Below, in pieces: positions 53,980 through 62,468 of a stretch of 64,000 bases of DNA (positions are counted from its first letter, which is position 1; every line of letters starts with the position of its first letter). This DNA comes from Actinoplanes campanulatus. GTDB lineage: Bacteria; Actinomycetota; Actinomycetes; Mycobacteriales; Micromonosporaceae. The stretch lies in NCBI RefSeq assembly GCF_014647795.1, contig NZ_BMPW01000001.1, forward strand, positions 992,001 to 1,056,000, in the 5' to 3' direction. Made by a program: the position numbers and the translations under genes. The notes beneath the pieces are model-generated. The model did not search any database, had not been told where the DNA came from, and saw nothing but the letters and a program-made list of their open reading frames with translations.

Positions 53980-54066
53980 TCAGGAAGCCGGACACATGGC
54001 GCTGCGGACACGGCCGTAGTCGACGTGGCGGCGGGCCACGAAGCGGCGGTCAACTGCAGCGGTCAT
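53980..54066 (-). CDS. Cysteine leader peptide, 28 aa
   Basis: A 28-residue frame contains ARRHVDYGRVRSAMC, which has the RRHVD-L/Y-x-R-x3-S-A-x-C form of the short leader peptides annotated before actinomycete sulfur genes. It ends three residues after the cysteine. AGAGG lies about 10 bases upstream. It would let ribosomes read cysteine supply and set sulfate-assimilation expression. Confidence 0.7.
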   Translation of the reverse strand: MTAAVDRRFVARRHVDYGRVRSAMCPAS

Positions 54067-54239
54067 GTCGGCTAGCCTCTCACGCCCAGCGATTCTCGGC
54101 CAGCACGGTCCAGATTTCGGGAGTGTGCCGAGTCGCACAACGGCAACATCTTGTAACAGTTGGCCCCTAAGCTGTATTGCTACGCTCCGTGAGTAGCGCA
54201 TTACGAGCCGGAGTTGCGACACTCTGGCCGGAGGCGCTC

Positions 54240-55436
54240 ATGCAGGCTCAGGCCGTCCACGACGACTCACCGACCCGGCCGCTCTCCGGCCCGCACCGTC
54301 GCCCGGCGCGCCGGGCGGCCACCCTGTTCTGGACGTGGATCCCGTCCCTGCTGCCGGCCGCGGCCATGCTGACCGTCGGCCGGATCGGGCTGACCGGCCC
54401 GGCGCCCGGCCCGCGGGAGGCGCTGACCGGCGGCTCCCCGGCCGCCCTCGTCGAGGCGGGCCGCGCGGCCGACGCCGTGCTGGTCCCCTATCGGCTCCTG
54501 CTGCACTACTGGAGCCAGATGGCCGGCGACTCGGTGGTCGCGCTGCGGGCGCCGTCGCTGCTCGCCATGGCGCTCGCCGCCGGGCTCACCGGGGAGCTGG
54601 GGCGCCGGCTGCTCACCCCCGGCGCCGGCCTGTGCGGCGGGCTGCTGCTGGTGGCGCTGCCGGTGACCAGCCGGTATGCCCAGCAGGCCGGCCCGCACGC
54701 CCTGGCCCTGTGCGCGGCCACCACTGCCACACTGCTGCTCTACCTCGCCCTGGACCGGCCGGGGGCTCTGCGCTGGATCGGGTACGGGCTGGCCGTCGCG
54801 GTGGCCGGGCTGGCGCATCCGGCGACCCTGCTGGTGCTGGCGGGGCATACGTACACCGTGGTGTCCCGGTGGCGGCTCAGCCGGCAGCGTTCGCTGTTCT
54901 GGTGGTTCCCGGTGACCCTGCTGGCCCTGGTGATCCCGGCGCCGCTGGTCGCCCTCGGGGTGCGTCAGCACACCGCGCTCTTCCTCTACCGGCCCGGCAC
55001 GCCGTGGGAGATGCTGCGCGCCGCCCCGGAGGCGTTCTTCGGTGCCGCCGGGGCCGGGCTGCTGGTGGCCGGCCTGGCCCTGGCCGCCCGCTGGCCGGAC
55101 CGGGCGCTGCTGCGGGAGCTGACGGTGCTGGCCGTCCTGCCGCCGGTCGCGCTGCTCGCCGCGTCCTTCCTGACCGGCCCGCTGTGGGATCCCCGCTACG
55201 TGCTCTTCGCCCTGCCCGCGGTCGTGCTGCTGGCCGCGGCCGCGCTGCGCGGTCTGCGGCTGCGCGCGGTGGTCGCGGTGGTCCTGGTGGCCGCGCTCGG
55301 GCTTCCCCAGCAGCAGGCGCTGCGTCAGCGTTTGCCGAGCGGCACCACCAGCACGGCCTCGGTGCCGCCGCCGGCCCGGTTGCGCAGCTCGATGCTGCCA
55401 CGCAGCTCCCCGGTGGCCAGCGCCCGGACGATCTGA
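54240..55436 (+). CDS. GT39/ArnT-like membrane glycosyltransferase
   Basis: The 398-residue protein has about nine hydrophobic helices and an N-terminal extracytoplasmic motif (VPYRLLLHYWSQMAGDS) with RAPSLLAMALAAGLTGELG, the mannosyltransferase-type pattern. It should transfer a sugar from a polyprenyl donor. ATG 54240 is preferred because GGAGG is five bases upstream. The last 112 bases lie opposite the end of pdtaS, so the C-terminal 37 residues are low confidence. Confidence 0.7.
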   Translation: MQAQAVHDDSPTRPLSGPHRRPARRAATLFWTWIPSLLPAAAMLTVGRIGLTGPAPGPREALTGGSPAALVEAGRAADAVLVPYRLLLHYWSQMAGDSVVALRAPSLLAMALAAGLTGELGRRLLTPGAGLCGGLLLVALPVTSRYAQQAGPHALALCAATTATLLLYLALDRPGALRWIGYGLAVAVAGLAHPATLLVLAGHTYTVVSRWRLSRQRSLFWWFPVTLLALVIPAPLVALGVRQHTALFLYRPGTPWEMLRAAPEAFFGAAGAGLLVAGLALAARWPDRALLRELTVLAVLPPVALLAASFLTGPLWDPRYVLFALPAVVLLAAAALRGLRLRAVVAVVLVAALGLPQQQALRQRLPSGTTSTASVPPPARLRSSMLPRSSPVASARTI

Positions 55437-56875
55437 AGCCCGAGACGGTTGCTGCCCTCGAACTTGAAGCCGTCCGGCAGGCCGCGCCCGTTGTCGGCCA
55501 CGGTGACGTGCAGCTGCTTGCGGAACCGGTGTGCGGAGACGACCACCTCGCCGTCGCTGTGGGCCGGGGCGCCAGCCTCCTCCTCGTCCTCCTCGGGCTC
55601 CGGGAAGCCGTGCTCGACCGCGTTGATCAGCAGCTCGTTGAGGACCATGACCAGGGAGGTGGCGATCTCGGCGGGCAGCACGCCGAAGGTGCCGTCCCGC
55701 CGGATCCGGACCGGGGAGCCGGTGGTGGCCACCTCGGTCGCGGCCTGGGCGACCCGGTCCACGATGCCGTCGAACTCGACCGCCTCGTCGCTGGACATCG
55801 ACAGCGTCTCGTGGACCAGGGCGATCGAGGCGACCCGGCGGACCGACTCCTCCAGCGCCATCCGGGCTTCCGGCGCGTCCACCCGGCGGGCCTGGAGGCG
55901 CAGCAGCGCGGCCACGGTCTGCAGGTTGTTCTTCACCCGGTGGTGGATCTCCCGGATGGTGGCGTCCTTGGTCATCAGCGCCCGCTCCCGGCGGCGGACC
56001 TCGGTCACGTCCCGGACCAGCACCAGGGCGCCGATCGGCACACCGGCCGGCAGCAGCGGCAGTGCCCGGGTGAGGACGGTGGCGCCGCGCGCCTCCACCT
56101 CCATCCGGGCCGGGAACTCGCCGCGCAGCGACGCCAGGATCCGCTCGGCCGCGTCGTTGCCCTCCAGCGGGTCGCCGGAGAGCCGGCTGGCGAGCTTGGC
56201 CAGCTCCTCCCCGACCAGGTGCGCGTTGAAGCCGAGCCGCCGGTACGCCGACTGCGCGTTCGGGCTGGCGTAGGTCACCTTGCCGGAGGCGTTCAGCCGG
56301 ATCAGCCCGTCCCCGACCCGGGGCGCCGAGGTGATCTCGCCGGGCAGACGGGGCGGCGGGAACGTCCCGTCCGCCACCATCTGCGCCAGGTCGTCGGCCG
56401 TGGTCAGGTAGTTCAGCTCGAGCTGGCTCGGGGTGCGCGCGGTGCTCAGGTTGGTGTCCCGGCCGATCACCGCGATCACCTCGCTGAGCGCCTCCTCCAG
56501 GTCGGTGGCGTCGCGCAGCCGGACCGGGATGGCCTCGTGCCGGGCGGGGGTGTCGCCGTACCAGACCGGGTCGCCCTCCCGCCAGATCCGCTCCTGCGTG
56601 ATGGCGACGTCGAGGTGCGCCACCTCCGGCCCACCGACGATCTTGCCGACCTGGTCGTCCTGGTACGCCGTGGGCGCCGTGGTGGGCCGCACCTGCGCGA
56701 TGCAGAGGAACTCCCGCGGCTGTCGCGGCTCGCCCTTGATCGGCACCCAGAGCAGCAGGTCCGCGAAGGAGAGGTCGGACAGCAGCTGCCAGTCACCGGC
56801 GATCCGGTGCAGGTGATCGATGTCGGCGGGGCTCAGGCCGGTGTGTTCTTCGACGAGGTCGCGGAGGGTGGACAC
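55325..56875 (-). CDS. pdtaS: PdtaS-type sensor histidine kinase
   Basis: The 516-residue cytosolic kinase has a GAF-like N-terminal domain, a PAS domain (about 190-290), the HisKA_2 motif REIHHRVKNNLQTVAALLRLQ, and the ATPase with MVLNELLINAVEHGFPE and DNGRGLPDGF. In M. tuberculosis pdtaS lies beside whiB1 and signals to the RNA-binding regulator PdtaR. No pdtaR is in this window. Confidence 0.92.
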   Translation of the reverse strand: MSTLRDLVEEHTGLSPADIDHLHRIAGDWQLLSDLSFADLLLWVPIKGEPRQPREFLCIAQVRPTTAPTAYQDDQVGKIVGGPEVAHLDVAITQERIWREGDPVWYGDTPARHEAIPVRLRDATDLEEALSEVIAVIGRDTNLSTARTPSQLELNYLTTADDLAQMVADGTFPPPRLPGEITSAPRVGDGLIRLNASGKVTYASPNAQSAYRRLGFNAHLVGEELAKLASRLSGDPLEGNDAAERILASLRGEFPARMEVEARGATVLTRALPLLPAGVPIGALVLVRDVTEVRRRERALMTKDATIREIHHRVKNNLQTVAALLRLQARRVDAPEARMALEESVRRVASIALVHETLSMSSDEAVEFDGIVDRVAQAATEVATTGSPVRIRRDGTFGVLPAEIATSLVMVLNELLINAVEHGFPEPEEDEEEAGAPAHSDGEVVVSAHRFRKQLHVTVADNGRGLPDGFKFEGSNRLGLQIVRALATGELRGSIELRNRAGGGTEAVLVVPLGKR

Positions 56876-56890
56876 CGGCCCAGCCTATTT

Positions 56891-57946
56891 CTAAAGCGTG
56901 GTGGTGACCTTCTTCAAACCGCGAGGAGCATCGGGATCTTCGCCACGCGCCAGGGCCAGCGCGAGCGCGAGCCGCTGCAACGGCAGGATGTCGAGCAGCG
57001 GCGAGTAGCGCTCGTCGACGGCCGGCACAGCGAGCCGGGCCGAGGCGCCGGGCACGTCGGCGGCGCCGATGGTCACCACGTCGGCGCGGCGCTCCCCGAG
57101 CCGGGTCACCACGTCCCGCATCGAGCGGCCACCCGGACCGTCACCGACCACCGCGAGCACCGGCACGTCCGGGTCGGTCATGGCGAGCGGGCCGTGCAGC
57201 AGGTCGGCGCCGGAGAACGAGAGCGCCGGCAGGTACGACGTCTCCATCAGCTTGAGGGCGGTCTCCCGGGCGGTGGGGTACGCGTACCCCCGCCCGGTGG
57301 TCACCAGGCTGGAGGCGAACCGGTAGCGCTGGGCCAGCTCCTCGGCGGACCGGTCGGCGAGCACCTCGGCGGCCAGCTCGGGCAGCTTGTCGAGGGCCGC
57401 CCGCTCGTCGGCGGGCAGCCGCCCGTCGCCGGCCCGGATGCCCTCGACCAGCAGCAGCAGGGCGAGCAGTTCGGCCGTGTAGGTCTTGGTGGCGGCGACC
57501 GCCCGCTCGTGCCCGGCGACCACGTCGATCGACAGCTCGGCGGCCTGCGCGAGCGGTGATGACGGGTTGTTGGTGACCGCCAGAGTGAGCGCGCCGGTCT
57601 CCCGGGCCACGTTGAGCACCCCGGCGAGGTCGGGCGAACCGCCGCTCTGACTGACGCCGATCACCAGCGTGCCGGTCAGGTCGGGGCGGGCGCCGTAGAG
57701 CGTGATGGCGCTCGGGGAGGCGCTGGCCACCGGCAGGCCGAGCCGGATCTCGGCGAGGTAGGCGCCGTAGAGCGCGGCGTGATCGGAGGTGCCGCGGCCG
57801 ACGAACAGGACGCTGCGCGGCGCCCGGCGGGCCACCTCGGCGGCCACCTCGGCGATGGCGCCGGCGGGCCCGTCCTCCAGCAGCCGCGCGAAACCGGCGG
57901 GTTGCTCCGCGATGTCCGCTGCCATCCCTTGGCCTCGCTGTGTCAC
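56891..57946 (-). CDS. SIS-domain sugar isomerase/deaminase
   Basis: The 351-residue protein has two SIS domains (GRGTSDHAALYGAYLAEI, GVSQSGGSPDLAGVL and TGRGYAYPTARETALKLME, ADLLHGPLAM). It resembles the isomerase half of GlmS and the NagB-II deaminases. GTG 57946 is chosen because GGAGG is five bases upstream. The likely substrate is an amino-sugar phosphate. Confidence 0.88.
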   Translation of the reverse strand: MTQRGQGMAADIAEQPAGFARLLEDGPAGAIAEVAAEVARRAPRSVLFVGRGTSDHAALYGAYLAEIRLGLPVASASPSAITLYGARPDLTGTLVIGVSQSGGSPDLAGVLNVARETGALTLAVTNNPSSPLAQAAELSIDVVAGHERAVAATKTYTAELLALLLLVEGIRAGDGRLPADERAALDKLPELAAEVLADRSAEELAQRYRFASSLVTTGRGYAYPTARETALKLMETSYLPALSFSGADLLHGPLAMTDPDVPVLAVVGDGPGGRSMRDVVTRLGERRADVVTIGAADVPGASARLAVPAVDERYSPLLDILPLQRLALALALARGEDPDAPRGLKKVTTTL

Positions 57947-57972
57947 GTGATCCTCCCCTTTCGCGCGCTCTT

Positions 57973-57999
57973 TGCGCATTCTGTGCGCAGTCTTGCAAG
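57973..57999. promoter_or_regulatory. Candidate operator cluster
   Basis: TGCGCA, five bases, TGCGCA, then CTTGCAAG: three small palindromes follow in the divergent region between the SIS and TPR genes. Pure guess as to the protein. Confidence 0.25.
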
Positions 58000-58086
58000 A
58001 AACAGCTTACTAGGTCAAGGTTTCGTGCATGAACGCGCAAACGTGAGGACTGACAACGAGCGGCGCTTCCCCTAGGGTCATCACTC

Positions 58087-59625
58087 GTGGATTCCCCCTC
58101 GGCCCACCGTGACCTCGCGCGTGCTCGTGACGCCCTCGATCGCGGCGACACCGCGTCCGCGGCCGGGCACATCGCCGCCGCTCTGGCCCACGCCCCCACC
58201 CTGCCCGACACCCACGAGCTGCTCAGCCGGTTGGCGGCACGAGTCGACGGCGGGCTGGACCTGTTCCCGATGGAGGCGCACGCGCCGGTCGGCCGGCTCG
58301 CCGCCCGGGCGCACCTGCTCGCCGCCACCGGGCGCCCCGAGGAAGGGCTGCCACTGCTCGCCGCCGCCAGCGGGCACAGCCCCGGGCTGGACTGGGCCGG
58401 AGTGCCCTGGGTCGGCGACCCGGCCCTCGGTGCGCGAATCGATCCGGGGGTGCTCGCGCGTACCGTGATGCGGCTCTGCACCGCGGTCGGTGACCCGGCC
58501 CCGGCCGGCTCGGTCACCTCGCTGCGGCCGTACCTCGAGGTGGTCCGGCACGCGATCGCCGCCCACGGCGAACACGGCATGCTGCTCGGCGCCGGCTCGG
58601 CGCTGGCCCGCCGGCTCGGTGAGGTGCGGCTGGCCGTCGACTGGGCCGGGCGGGGCGCCCGGGCGCAGCCGTCCAAGCTCGCCGAGATCTGGCTGGGGTA
58701 CGCGTACCGCAGTGCCGGCCGGATGCCGGAGGCGCTCGCCGCACTGCGCCGCGCCGTCGCCTACGACCCCGACGACCTCTCGGTGTACGCCGACGTCGCC
58801 GCCACCCTGGCCGACCTGGGCCGGCTCGACGAGGCGCTCCGCTGGACCGAACTCGCCCTGGAGCGCGACCCGGACTTCGACTGCGTGGTGCACACCGCCC
58901 ACCGGCTGCGCTACCGCGCCGACGGCGACGTCGCCCACCTGGTCGACCTGGCCGACTTCATCCGCGGCCACCCGGACGACGCCCACGAGCACACCGACCT
59001 GGAGGAGTGCTGCCGGGAGACGCCGTGGCTGGGCGGGCTCCCGGCCGGGGCGACGCTGCCCGCCGGCCGGGCGCCGGTCAACGCCGAGCCGTCCGCCGAC
59101 GCGCTGCACCGGCTGCACCGGATCTCCGGCCCCACCTGGCCGCACCCGCCGGGCGCCTACGACCGGGCGCTGGGTCTGGTCCTGGTCGAGCCGTGGGAAC
59201 TGCTGGCCCTGCTCGCCCATCCGGAGACCGCCCGCGCCGACCAGCAGAACGGGCTGGAGGTGTGGGCCTGCCTCGGGCTGCTGCACCACGGGGCCGAGGA
59301 GCCCTGGCCGGAGTCGAGCCGCCGCCGGTTGCTGCTCGGCCTGCTCGACGGCGAGGTGGACCGGGTGACCCAGGCCGCGCTGTTCGCCCTGGTCGCCTAC
59401 GCCTGGGTGGATCCGGACGCCCGGGCCGACGTGGCCGCCGTGGTGGCGGCCCGGCTCACCGAGACCGCCTCCCGGCCGAACGCCCGCGCGGTCGCCGAAC
59501 TCGCCCTGGCCGCGCCCGCCCTGGACCGGCCGACCCGGGAACTGGCCGCGGCCACCATCCGTGTCCCGGCCGTCCCCCGTCAGCGGGGCCGGGGCCGCTC
59601 CCTGCTGCGCTGGCGGCGCGACTAG
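58087..59625 (+). CDS. TPR-repeat protein
   Basis: The 512-residue soluble protein has tetratricopeptide repeats in its first half (LARARDALDRGDTASAAGHIAAALAHAP, IWLGYAYRSAGRMPEALAALRRAVAYDPDD, DVAATLADLGRLDEALRWTELALERDP). The second half is not recognised. GTG start. Its stop lies in a small inverted repeat shared with the next gene. Confidence 0.8.
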   Translation: MDSPSAHRDLARARDALDRGDTASAAGHIAAALAHAPTLPDTHELLSRLAARVDGGLDLFPMEAHAPVGRLAARAHLLAATGRPEEGLPLLAAASGHSPGLDWAGVPWVGDPALGARIDPGVLARTVMRLCTAVGDPAPAGSVTSLRPYLEVVRHAIAAHGEHGMLLGAGSALARRLGEVRLAVDWAGRGARAQPSKLAEIWLGYAYRSAGRMPEALAALRRAVAYDPDDLSVYADVAATLADLGRLDEALRWTELALERDPDFDCVVHTAHRLRYRADGDVAHLVDLADFIRGHPDDAHEHTDLEECCRETPWLGGLPAGATLPAGRAPVNAEPSADALHRLHRISGPTWPHPPGAYDRALGLVLVEPWELLALLAHPETARADQQNGLEVWACLGLLHHGAEEPWPESSRRRLLLGLLDGEVDRVTQAALFALVAYAWVDPDARADVAAVVAARLTETASRPNARAVAELALAAPALDRPTRELAAATIRVPAVPRQRGRGRSLLRWRRD

Positions 59626-59633
59626 GACGTGCC

Positions 59634-59849
59634 CTAGTCGATGACGGCGATGAGGTCGCCCTCCTGGACCGTGTCACCCTCGTGCACGGCCAGCCGGGCG
59701 ACCGTGCCGGTGGTCTCGGCCTGCACCGGGACCTCCAGCTTCATCGACTCCAGGATGACCAGCGTGTCCCCCTGGGTGACGGTGGCGCCGGGCGCGGTCA
59801 CGACCTTCCACACGTTGGCCCCCATCTCGGCACGGATCTCGTCCGCCAT
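59634..59849 (-). CDS. Biotin/lipoyl carrier protein (TB7.3-like)
   Basis: The 71-residue domain has the biotinylation motif ESMKLE and VHEGDTVQEGDLIAVID. It is the stand-alone biotinyl/lipoyl domain found next to sigH and pdtaS in mycobacteria (TB7.3). The carboxylase partner is not in the window. Confidence 0.9.
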   Translation of the reverse strand: MADEIRAEMGANVWKVVTAPGATVTQGDTLVILESMKLEVPVQAETTGTVARLAVHEGDTVQEGDLIAVID

Positions 59850-59986
59850 GACTCGGCCTCCTCGTCCGTCGGCACGGTTCGGTGAAGGTCATCAAACCAC
59901 GGATCCGACGCGGGTGAGTCCGGTCCGGCCGGACCGGCCCATTACGATCGGCAACGAGTTCCAGCACCACGAACAGGAGACGCGAC

Positions 59987-60061
59987 ATGGCCAAGAAGGC
60001 TCGCAAGAAGAAGGCCCGTAAGAAGAGCGGCGCCAACCACGGCAAGCGCCCCAACAGCTGA
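59987..60061 (+). CDS. Ribosomal protein bL37, 24 aa
   Basis: The 24-residue protein starts MAKKARKKKARKKSG and ends in NHGKRPNS, the signature of the actinobacterial ribosomal protein bL37 of the large subunit. AGGAGA is seven bases upstream. A bidirectional terminator follows directly. Confidence 0.8.
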   Translation: MAKKARKKKARKKSGANHGKRPNS

Positions 60062-60071
60062 AAAGCGAGAA

Positions 60072-60091
60072 GGCCCGGCGATCGCCGGGCC
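60072..60091. terminator. Bidirectional terminator
   Basis: GGCCCGGCGATCGCCGGGCC is a perfect 20-bp palindrome followed by TTT, between bL37 and rshA. Confidence 0.85.
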
Positions 60092-60101
60092 TTTCGTCAT
60101 T

Positions 60102-60380
60102 TCAGGGCAGGAACTCCTTGGTCTCCGTCTGGACCTCGAGCTGCCCCAGCTTGTGACGCAGCCGGTCGCGCAGCTCGGCCGGCGCCCGCTCGTCGCCGCA
60201 GCACCGGCTGACCAGCGCCTTAACGTCGTGCTCGATGCCGAACTCACGCAGGCAGCCGGCGCACTCGTCGAGGTGCTTCTGGATCAGCCGGCGGCGCTCC
60301 TCCGAGCACTCCAGGTCCAGGTAGAGGTAGACCTCGCTCAGGACGATCCCGCAGTCGTTCTCATTCTCCTCGGGCTCCAT
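60102..60380 (-). CDS. rshA: Anti-sigma factor RshA/RsrA (ZAS family)
   Basis: The 92-residue protein has the zinc motif HLDECAGC (H-x3-C-x2-C) that senses disulfide stress, and a second CC pair downstream. It binds SigR/SigH and releases it when oxidised. It starts four bases after the sigR stop. Confidence 0.9.
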   Translation of the reverse strand: MEPEENENDCGIVLSEVYLYLDLECSEERRRLIQKHLDECAGCLREFGIEHDVKALVSRCCGDERAPAELRDRLRHKLGQLEVQTETKEFLP

Positions 60381-60384
60381 GTCG

Positions 60385-60987
60385 TCACGCCCCCTGCGGC
60401 TCGGAGGTCGCGGCCCGGGTGATGCCCCGGTCCGCCGCGTACTGCTCGAGCAGCTTGCGCAGGTTGCGCCGGCCGCGGTGCAGCCGGGACATGACCGTGC
60501 CGATCGGCGTGCCCATGATGTCGGCGATCTCCTTGTACGAGAAACCCTCGACATCGGCGAGGTAGACGGCGAGCCGGAAGTCCTCCGGCAGGGATTGCAG
60601 CGCTTCCTTGATGTCGCTGTCCGGCAGCCGGTCCAGCGCCTCGGTCTCGGCCGACCGCAGACCCTGCGACGTGTGCGACTCGCTCGACGCGAGCTGCCAG
60701 TCGGTGATCTCCTCGGTCGGCGCCTGCACCGGCTGCCGCTGCTTGCGCCGGTACGAGTTGATGTACGTGTTCGTCAGGATCCGGTAGAGCCAGGCCTTGA
60801 GGTTCGTCCCCTGTTCGAACTGGTGGAAGGCGGAGAACGCCTTCAGGAACGTCTCCTGCACCAGGTCCTCGGCGTCGGCCGGATTCCGCGTCATTCGCAG
60901 GCCGGCCGCGTACAACTGGTCGACGAACGGCAACGCCTCACGCTCGAAGCGCTCTCGGCGCTCCTCGATCCGCTCCCTCTGGACCAC
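60385..60987 (-). CDS. sigR: ECF sigma factor SigR/SigH
   Basis: The 200-residue short form starts at GTG 60987 with GGAGAG upstream: [39 protein letters not shown] (region 2) and [49 protein letters not shown] (region 4). The frame extends to TTG 61212, which would add 75 residues, similar to S. coelicolor SigR'. It governs thiol-oxidative stress genes with RshA as its redox switch. Confidence 0.92.
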   Translation of the reverse strand: MVQRERIEERRERFEREALPFVDQLYAAGLRMTRNPADAEDLVQETFLKAFSAFHQFEQGTNLKAWLYRILTNTYINSYRRKQRQPVQAPTEEITDWQLASSESHTSQGLRSAETEALDRLPDSDIKEALQSLPEDFRLAVYLADVEGFSYKEIADIMGTPIGTVMSRLHRGRRNLRKLLEQYAADRGITRAATSEPQGA

Positions 60988-61227
60988 CCTGGACTCTCCC
61001 CTCGACCGCCCCGCCGAGGATACGGGTAGAGCCCCTGTGCCGCTCTCGAAAACCGCGGGTGTGCTCACGCTCACCGACGGCGACACCGGCGGAGTCTCGG
61101 CCGCGGGCCACTCGGGGGAACTCAGAAGGCCCCGCACCCGGTTCGCCCCCCGGCCGTCACGCTCGACGCATTCGGTACCGGCACGCACCACAGAACCCCT
61201 TCCCGCCGACAAAGTCTCATCGGCTGC

Positions 61228-61255
61228 AACGCCGGCAAGGGTGCCTCACATTCCC
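61228..61255 (-). promoter_or_regulatory. SigR-dependent promoter
   Basis: GGGAAT at 61250-61255 and CGTT at 61228-61231, read on the minus strand, are 18 bases apart. This fits the GGGAAT-N18-GTT consensus of SigR/SigH. It lies just ahead of the long-form sigR start, so it is probably an autoregulatory promoter. Confidence 0.7.
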
Positions 61256-61259
61256 GATC

Positions 61260-61868
61260 TCAGCGTGCCCAGGAATGGCGACGGAGCCATTCGATCGCGA
61301 TCACCACCGAGTCGGAGAGGCCTTTGCGTAGATCGTGCACGGCGCCCGGCCGAACGGCCACCTCGACCGTGCCGGCCGGCTCCGGCACCCCGAACGGGTC
61401 CCGGTCACCATTGATCACCAGTGCCGGCAGATCGGTGGGCAACTCCCCCGCCCGGCTCTTCTCCGGCCTACCCGGCGGATGCAGCGGGAAGGCCAGGGCG
61501 AGCACCCCCGCGGCGCCGAGCGTGGTCGCGGTCCGGCACGCGACGCGCGCTCCGCTGGAGCGCCCGCCCACGATCAACGGCATCCCCGGTACGCCGATCG
61601 CGCGCACCACCGCGGTCCAGGCCTCGTCGAGGTGCCCGGCCGGCGCGGGCGCACGACGGCCCGCCACCCGGTACGGCTGCGTGACCAGGGCGACCCGGAC
61701 CCCGGCGGCCACCGCGGCGTCGCACACCGCCACCAGGTCCGGCGCATCGACCCCGCCACCGGCCCCGTGACCGAGGACGAGCAGGGACAGCGCCGGACTC
61801 GAGGGGTCGCTGACGGCCACGACCGCGGGGCCGCGCGGCGTTTCGATTTCAAGATCCGATCGGGACAC
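61260..61868 (-). CDS. Alpha/beta hydrolase, dienelactone-like
   Basis: The 202-residue hydrolase (KANL3/Tex30-like) has LLVLGHGAGGGVDAPD, nucleophile elbow IVGGRSSGARVA, VINGDRDPFG and a late histidine in AVHDLRKG. It is a serine hydrolase of unknown substrate. It lies directly upstream of the SigR promoter. Confidence 0.8.
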   Translation of the reverse strand: MSRSDLEIETPRGPAVVAVSDPSSPALSLLVLGHGAGGGVDAPDLVAVCDAAVAAGVRVALVTQPYRVAGRRAPAPAGHLDEAWTAVVRAIGVPGMPLIVGGRSSGARVACRTATTLGAAGVLALAFPLHPPGRPEKSRAGELPTDLPALVINGDRDPFGVPEPAGTVEVAVRPGAVHDLRKGLSDSVVIAIEWLRRHSWAR

Positions 61869-61881
61869 GAGTCCCGTTGTA

Positions 61882-62277
61882 TCAGCGACTGACCGGAATC
61901 AGGTTGAGCAGACGGCGATCCTCGGCGTCCGGCGAGTCGTCGATCTCCTCACCGTCGGCCTGGATCCGCTCCCGCCAGGCGACCAGCATGGCCCGGCGCT
62001 CCCGTGGCGTGGTGCCGCCCCAGACGCCGTGGCAGTCGCCGACCTGGAGCGCCCAGGCCAGGCATGGGCCCTGCACCTCACACGTGCCGCACAGGGCGAC
62101 GGCGCCACCGGACGGCTCGTTCGGTGCCGGAAAGAACGTCTCGGGATCCACGCTGCGGCAGGCGCCCCGTGTGCGCCAGGCCTCGTCGGTACGTCGTTGC
62201 GCGATCGCCTCGAGCAGCCGCGGGTCGCGTCGCGCGATGGCTACCTCGTGCGGACGCGGCATGCGTGCTCGTGTCAT
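61882..62277 (-). CDS. WhiB-family regulator
   Basis: The 131-residue Wbl protein has C40 (GACRSVDPETFFP), C63, C66 and C72 (LCGTCEVQGPC), a further C82 and GVWGGTTPRERRAM. N- and C-terminal extensions make it longer than WhiB1. The subfamily is uncertain. Confidence 0.88.
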   Translation of the reverse strand: MTRARMPRPHEVAIARRDPRLLEAIAQRRTDEAWRTRGACRSVDPETFFPAPNEPSGGAVALCGTCEVQGPCLAWALQVGDCHGVWGGTTPRERRAMLVAWRERIQADGEEIDDSPDAEDRRLLNLIPVSR

Positions 62278-62468
62278 CAGCCCACCTCCCCCGTGGGACC
62301 GGAACTGCTGTGGCGGCCGGGCCGCACCTTACGGTCCGGCACCACTCCGGCGCTGGTTTGTACCGCAGGGTACAAGATCAGAACAAGGGGGTGATCTATC
62401 TTGAAACAAAGTTGACCAACGAGAATGGCCACATAAACCGACAAAGACCTTCGTTGATCTTCACTTGT

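Noticed and set aside
54335-57559. Long plus-strand frame (1074 codons) across the GT39 gene, pdtaS and the SIS gene.
   Set aside because: It is opposite or out of frame with three well-supported genes and is low complexity.
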